NCBI GenBank assembly: GCA_030671095.1
Contig: DAOVAK010000157.1
Coordinates: 1 to 6,599, forward strand
Length of the DNA: 6,599 bases
Source of the DNA: Deltaproteobacteria bacterium
GTDB lineage: Bacteria > Desulfobacterota > DSM-4660 > Desulfatiglandales > HGW-15
Reading direction: 5' to 3'
Shown: piece by piece, positions 5,405 through 6,599 of the stretch
Numbering within the stretch: position 1 is the stretch's first letter
How the letters are laid out: each line of letters opens with the position of its first letter
The notes under the pieces: generated by a model
What the model saw: only the letters and a program-made list of their open reading frames with translations
Told to the model about the DNA's origin: nothing
Databases searched by the model: none
Made by a program: the position numbers and the translations under genes

Positions 5405-6502
5405 CTATCCGAAAGCCTCATGGACCCTCTCATCCAAGTATAGGGAAAGACCGTCTGAATTCCCTGGAGACCATTCCAGGCCTTCTTGCCAAACCTCGTC
5501 ACTTTCCATGCAAAGGTAGATCCCCAATCCCTCGTGCCACTGCTGAAGCATCTCCCCCATGAAACGATACATGTCTATGCGGATGGGCTTGAAATAGCGC
5601 ATTTTGCCATCTATTCCAGGCACGAATTCCCCATCCAAGATGTGGGTCCTGGGATGACGCTTTCTGATAATGCCCTTTAGGAGAGGCATATACCTGAGGC
5701 ACCCCAAGCTTACCCAGATGATCCCTTTTGTGTCCATATACCTGTCCATCATCTCCAAGGTTCTCATATACCCCTCTTTCCACCCTGGGTGTTGGATCAG
5801 GGGATCAAAATGGAAACCCACCACAAAACCCTCTGCCTGACACCGGCGGGCCGCCAAAAGCCTTTTCTTGATGCTTGGTGCACTCTGCTCTTCTTTGGAG
5901 GCCACAGACGGGCTATTCAAGGACCAGGAAACAATAATTCTATCTCTCCATTTGGAAGAAAGCAGTCCTTGTATCTGGTCTGTTTTGGTCTTCAGTTCTA
6001 ACACCGCATTTTTCTTGCCAGCAAAAAAGGGAAAAAGGATCTCGGACCAGCCTGTGACAGGCTCAAGGGCAAGGCTGTCCGTAAACTCGCCAGTGCCTAT
6101 TCTATAGATCTTCTCAAGATTCTTATCTATGAGCTCGCCGATCTGTTCAAGCTTGGTCTCAAGATTCACGAAGATCCTGAGTGAAGGTTGATTGAAATAG
6201 GCCTGGAGAATACAGTAACTGCAATCCAGGGGGCAGTTTGTTCCCACATGAAGGATCTGATATCCACAGCAAATATAACCCCTTGTCCCTGGACAAGGCT
6301 TTAAAAACTCCCCTTGAAAAGAGAGCAATCTGAGGGTCTCCTTCTCCATATTCAAGGATGCGGGTCCTTCCCTGGCTTCATCACTGGGTCTCACCTCTTC
6401 AACGGGAAGACCCTTAAGTTTAGTTAGGATCCTAGAGCTCTGCGGATAGTCCCTCGCACCCTCCTCTACAAGTACTTTCTTGATATGAAGAACGGACCTC
6501 AT
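5405..6502 (-). CDS. SplB-like (spore photoproduct lyase family) radical SAM protein
   Basis: A 365-residue radical SAM protein. The CxxxCxxC cluster motif is TNCPLDCSYCILQAYFN (Cys90, Cys94, Cys97). It is followed by RIFVNLETKLEQI (109-121), the segment IGTGEFTDSLALEPVTG (135-151), VSWSLNS (191-197), GFVVGFHFDPLIQHPGWKEGY (225-245) and WVSLGCLRYMP (263-273). This order and the GFHFDP, GWKEGY and SLGxLR blocks are those of spore photoproduct lyase, which repairs thymine dimers in spore DNA. Two features differ from Bacillus SplB as I recall it. The position of the catalytic Cys141 aligns with Glu139 here, and the Tyr just after the third cluster cysteine is Ile98. The substrate is therefore probably not spore photoproduct; a DNA- or nucleotide-related radical reaction is a guess. 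An AGAGG site lies seven bases before the start, and the start overlaps the preceding gene's stop as ATGA. Confidence 0.85.
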   Translation of the reverse strand: MRSVLHIKKVLVEEGARDYPQSSRILTKLKGLPVEEVRPSDEAREGPASLNMEKETLRLLSFQGEFLKPCPGTRGYICCGYQILHVGTNCPLDCSYCILQAYFNQPSLRIFVNLETKLEQIGELIDKNLEKIYRIGTGEFTDSLALEPVTGWSEILFPFFAGKKNAVLELKTKTDQIQGLLSSKWRDRIIVSWSLNSPSVASKEEQSAPSIKKRLLAARRCQAEGFVVGFHFDPLIQHPGWKEGYMRTLEMMDRYMDTKGIIWVSLGCLRYMPLLKGIIRKRHPRTHILDGEFVPGIDGKMRYFKPIRIDMYRFMGEMLQQWHEGLGIYLCMESDEVWQEGLEWSPGNSDGLSLYLDERVHEAFG

Positions 6503-6599
6503 ATCTCATCCTCTTCCCAGGGATTGCCAAGTGATTCAAGGCCACTTATTTTCCCCAGGGCATGGATTTTTTCCCTCAATCGCTGCCCGTTCTTGAAAA
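6499..6599 (-). CDS. Unrecognised protein, C-terminal fragment (5' end outside window)
   Basis: On the minus strand one frame is open from the window edge to TGA (6501-6499), giving a 32-residue tail: a basic stretch FKNGQRLREKIHALGKISG, then LESLGNPWEEDEI. The stop overlaps the ATG of the SplB-like gene in the four-base ATGA arrangement typical of translationally coupled genes, and the AGAGG ribosome site of that gene lies within the tail's coding sequence. The other two minus-strand frames contain stops in this stretch. The overlap is the main evidence that it is real. I do not recognise the family; the tail looks like a helix followed by an acidic end, with no membrane segment. A functional partnership with the radical SAM protein is inferred only from coupling. 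Confidence 0.6.
   Translation of the reverse strand, partial: FKNGQRLREKIHALGKISGLESLGNPWEEDEI

Overview
The window looks like ordinary chromosome from an anaerobic, Gram-negative bacterium, most likely a Desulfobacterota/Deltaproteobacteria-type organism. This rests on inference from gene content: a NAD kinase, a DUF4911-like small protein and MiaB in a row, a tiny AURKAIP1/COX24-type basic protein, a NifU-like Fe-S scaffold next to a 3-hydroxybutyryl-CoA dehydrogenase, and a non-canonical spore-photoproduct-lyase-like radical SAM enzyme. An imperfect palindromic intergenic element of the 'GTCATTGCG...GCAATCTC' kind also fits such genomes. There are no transposases, phage genes, rRNA, tRNA or CRISPR arrays.

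Left half, plus strand. The window opens inside the C-terminus of an adenine deaminase (2-214). A 113-bp inverted-repeat element (244-356) follows. Then comes a compact run: nadK (418-1305), a DUF4911-like gene that overlaps it (1292-1516), miaB starting at a TTG codon 11 bases further on (1528-2856), and a receiver-GGDEF response regulator 38 bases later (2895-3773). After a 139-base gap with its own promoter-like sequence lies a 29-codon gene for a very basic bS22-like protein (3913-4002). A strong intrinsic terminator follows (4037-4077).

Right half, minus strand, convergent with the left. Reading right to left: the 3' end of an unrecognised gene (6499-6599), joined by an ATGA stop/start overlap to a SplB-like radical SAM gene (5405-6502); a 127-base AT-rich gap holding a probable promoter and two perfect 11-bp direct repeats 20 bp apart; a 74-residue NifU-like protein (5053-5277); and hbd (4131-4991). 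The last two probably form one transcription unit.

Functionally the left operon is housekeeping: NADP(H) supply, tRNA A37 methylthiolation, a small ribosome-associated protein, with a c-di-GMP signalling gene attached. The right side combines Fe-S carrier function with beta-oxidation or butyrate-type acyl-CoA metabolism. The most interesting points are the SplB-like enzyme, whose catalytic-cysteine position carries Glu, with its translationally coupled unknown partner; the 29-aa basic gene, which is easily missed; and the phased direct repeats upstream of the NifU-like gene. I see no clearly novel multi-gene system.
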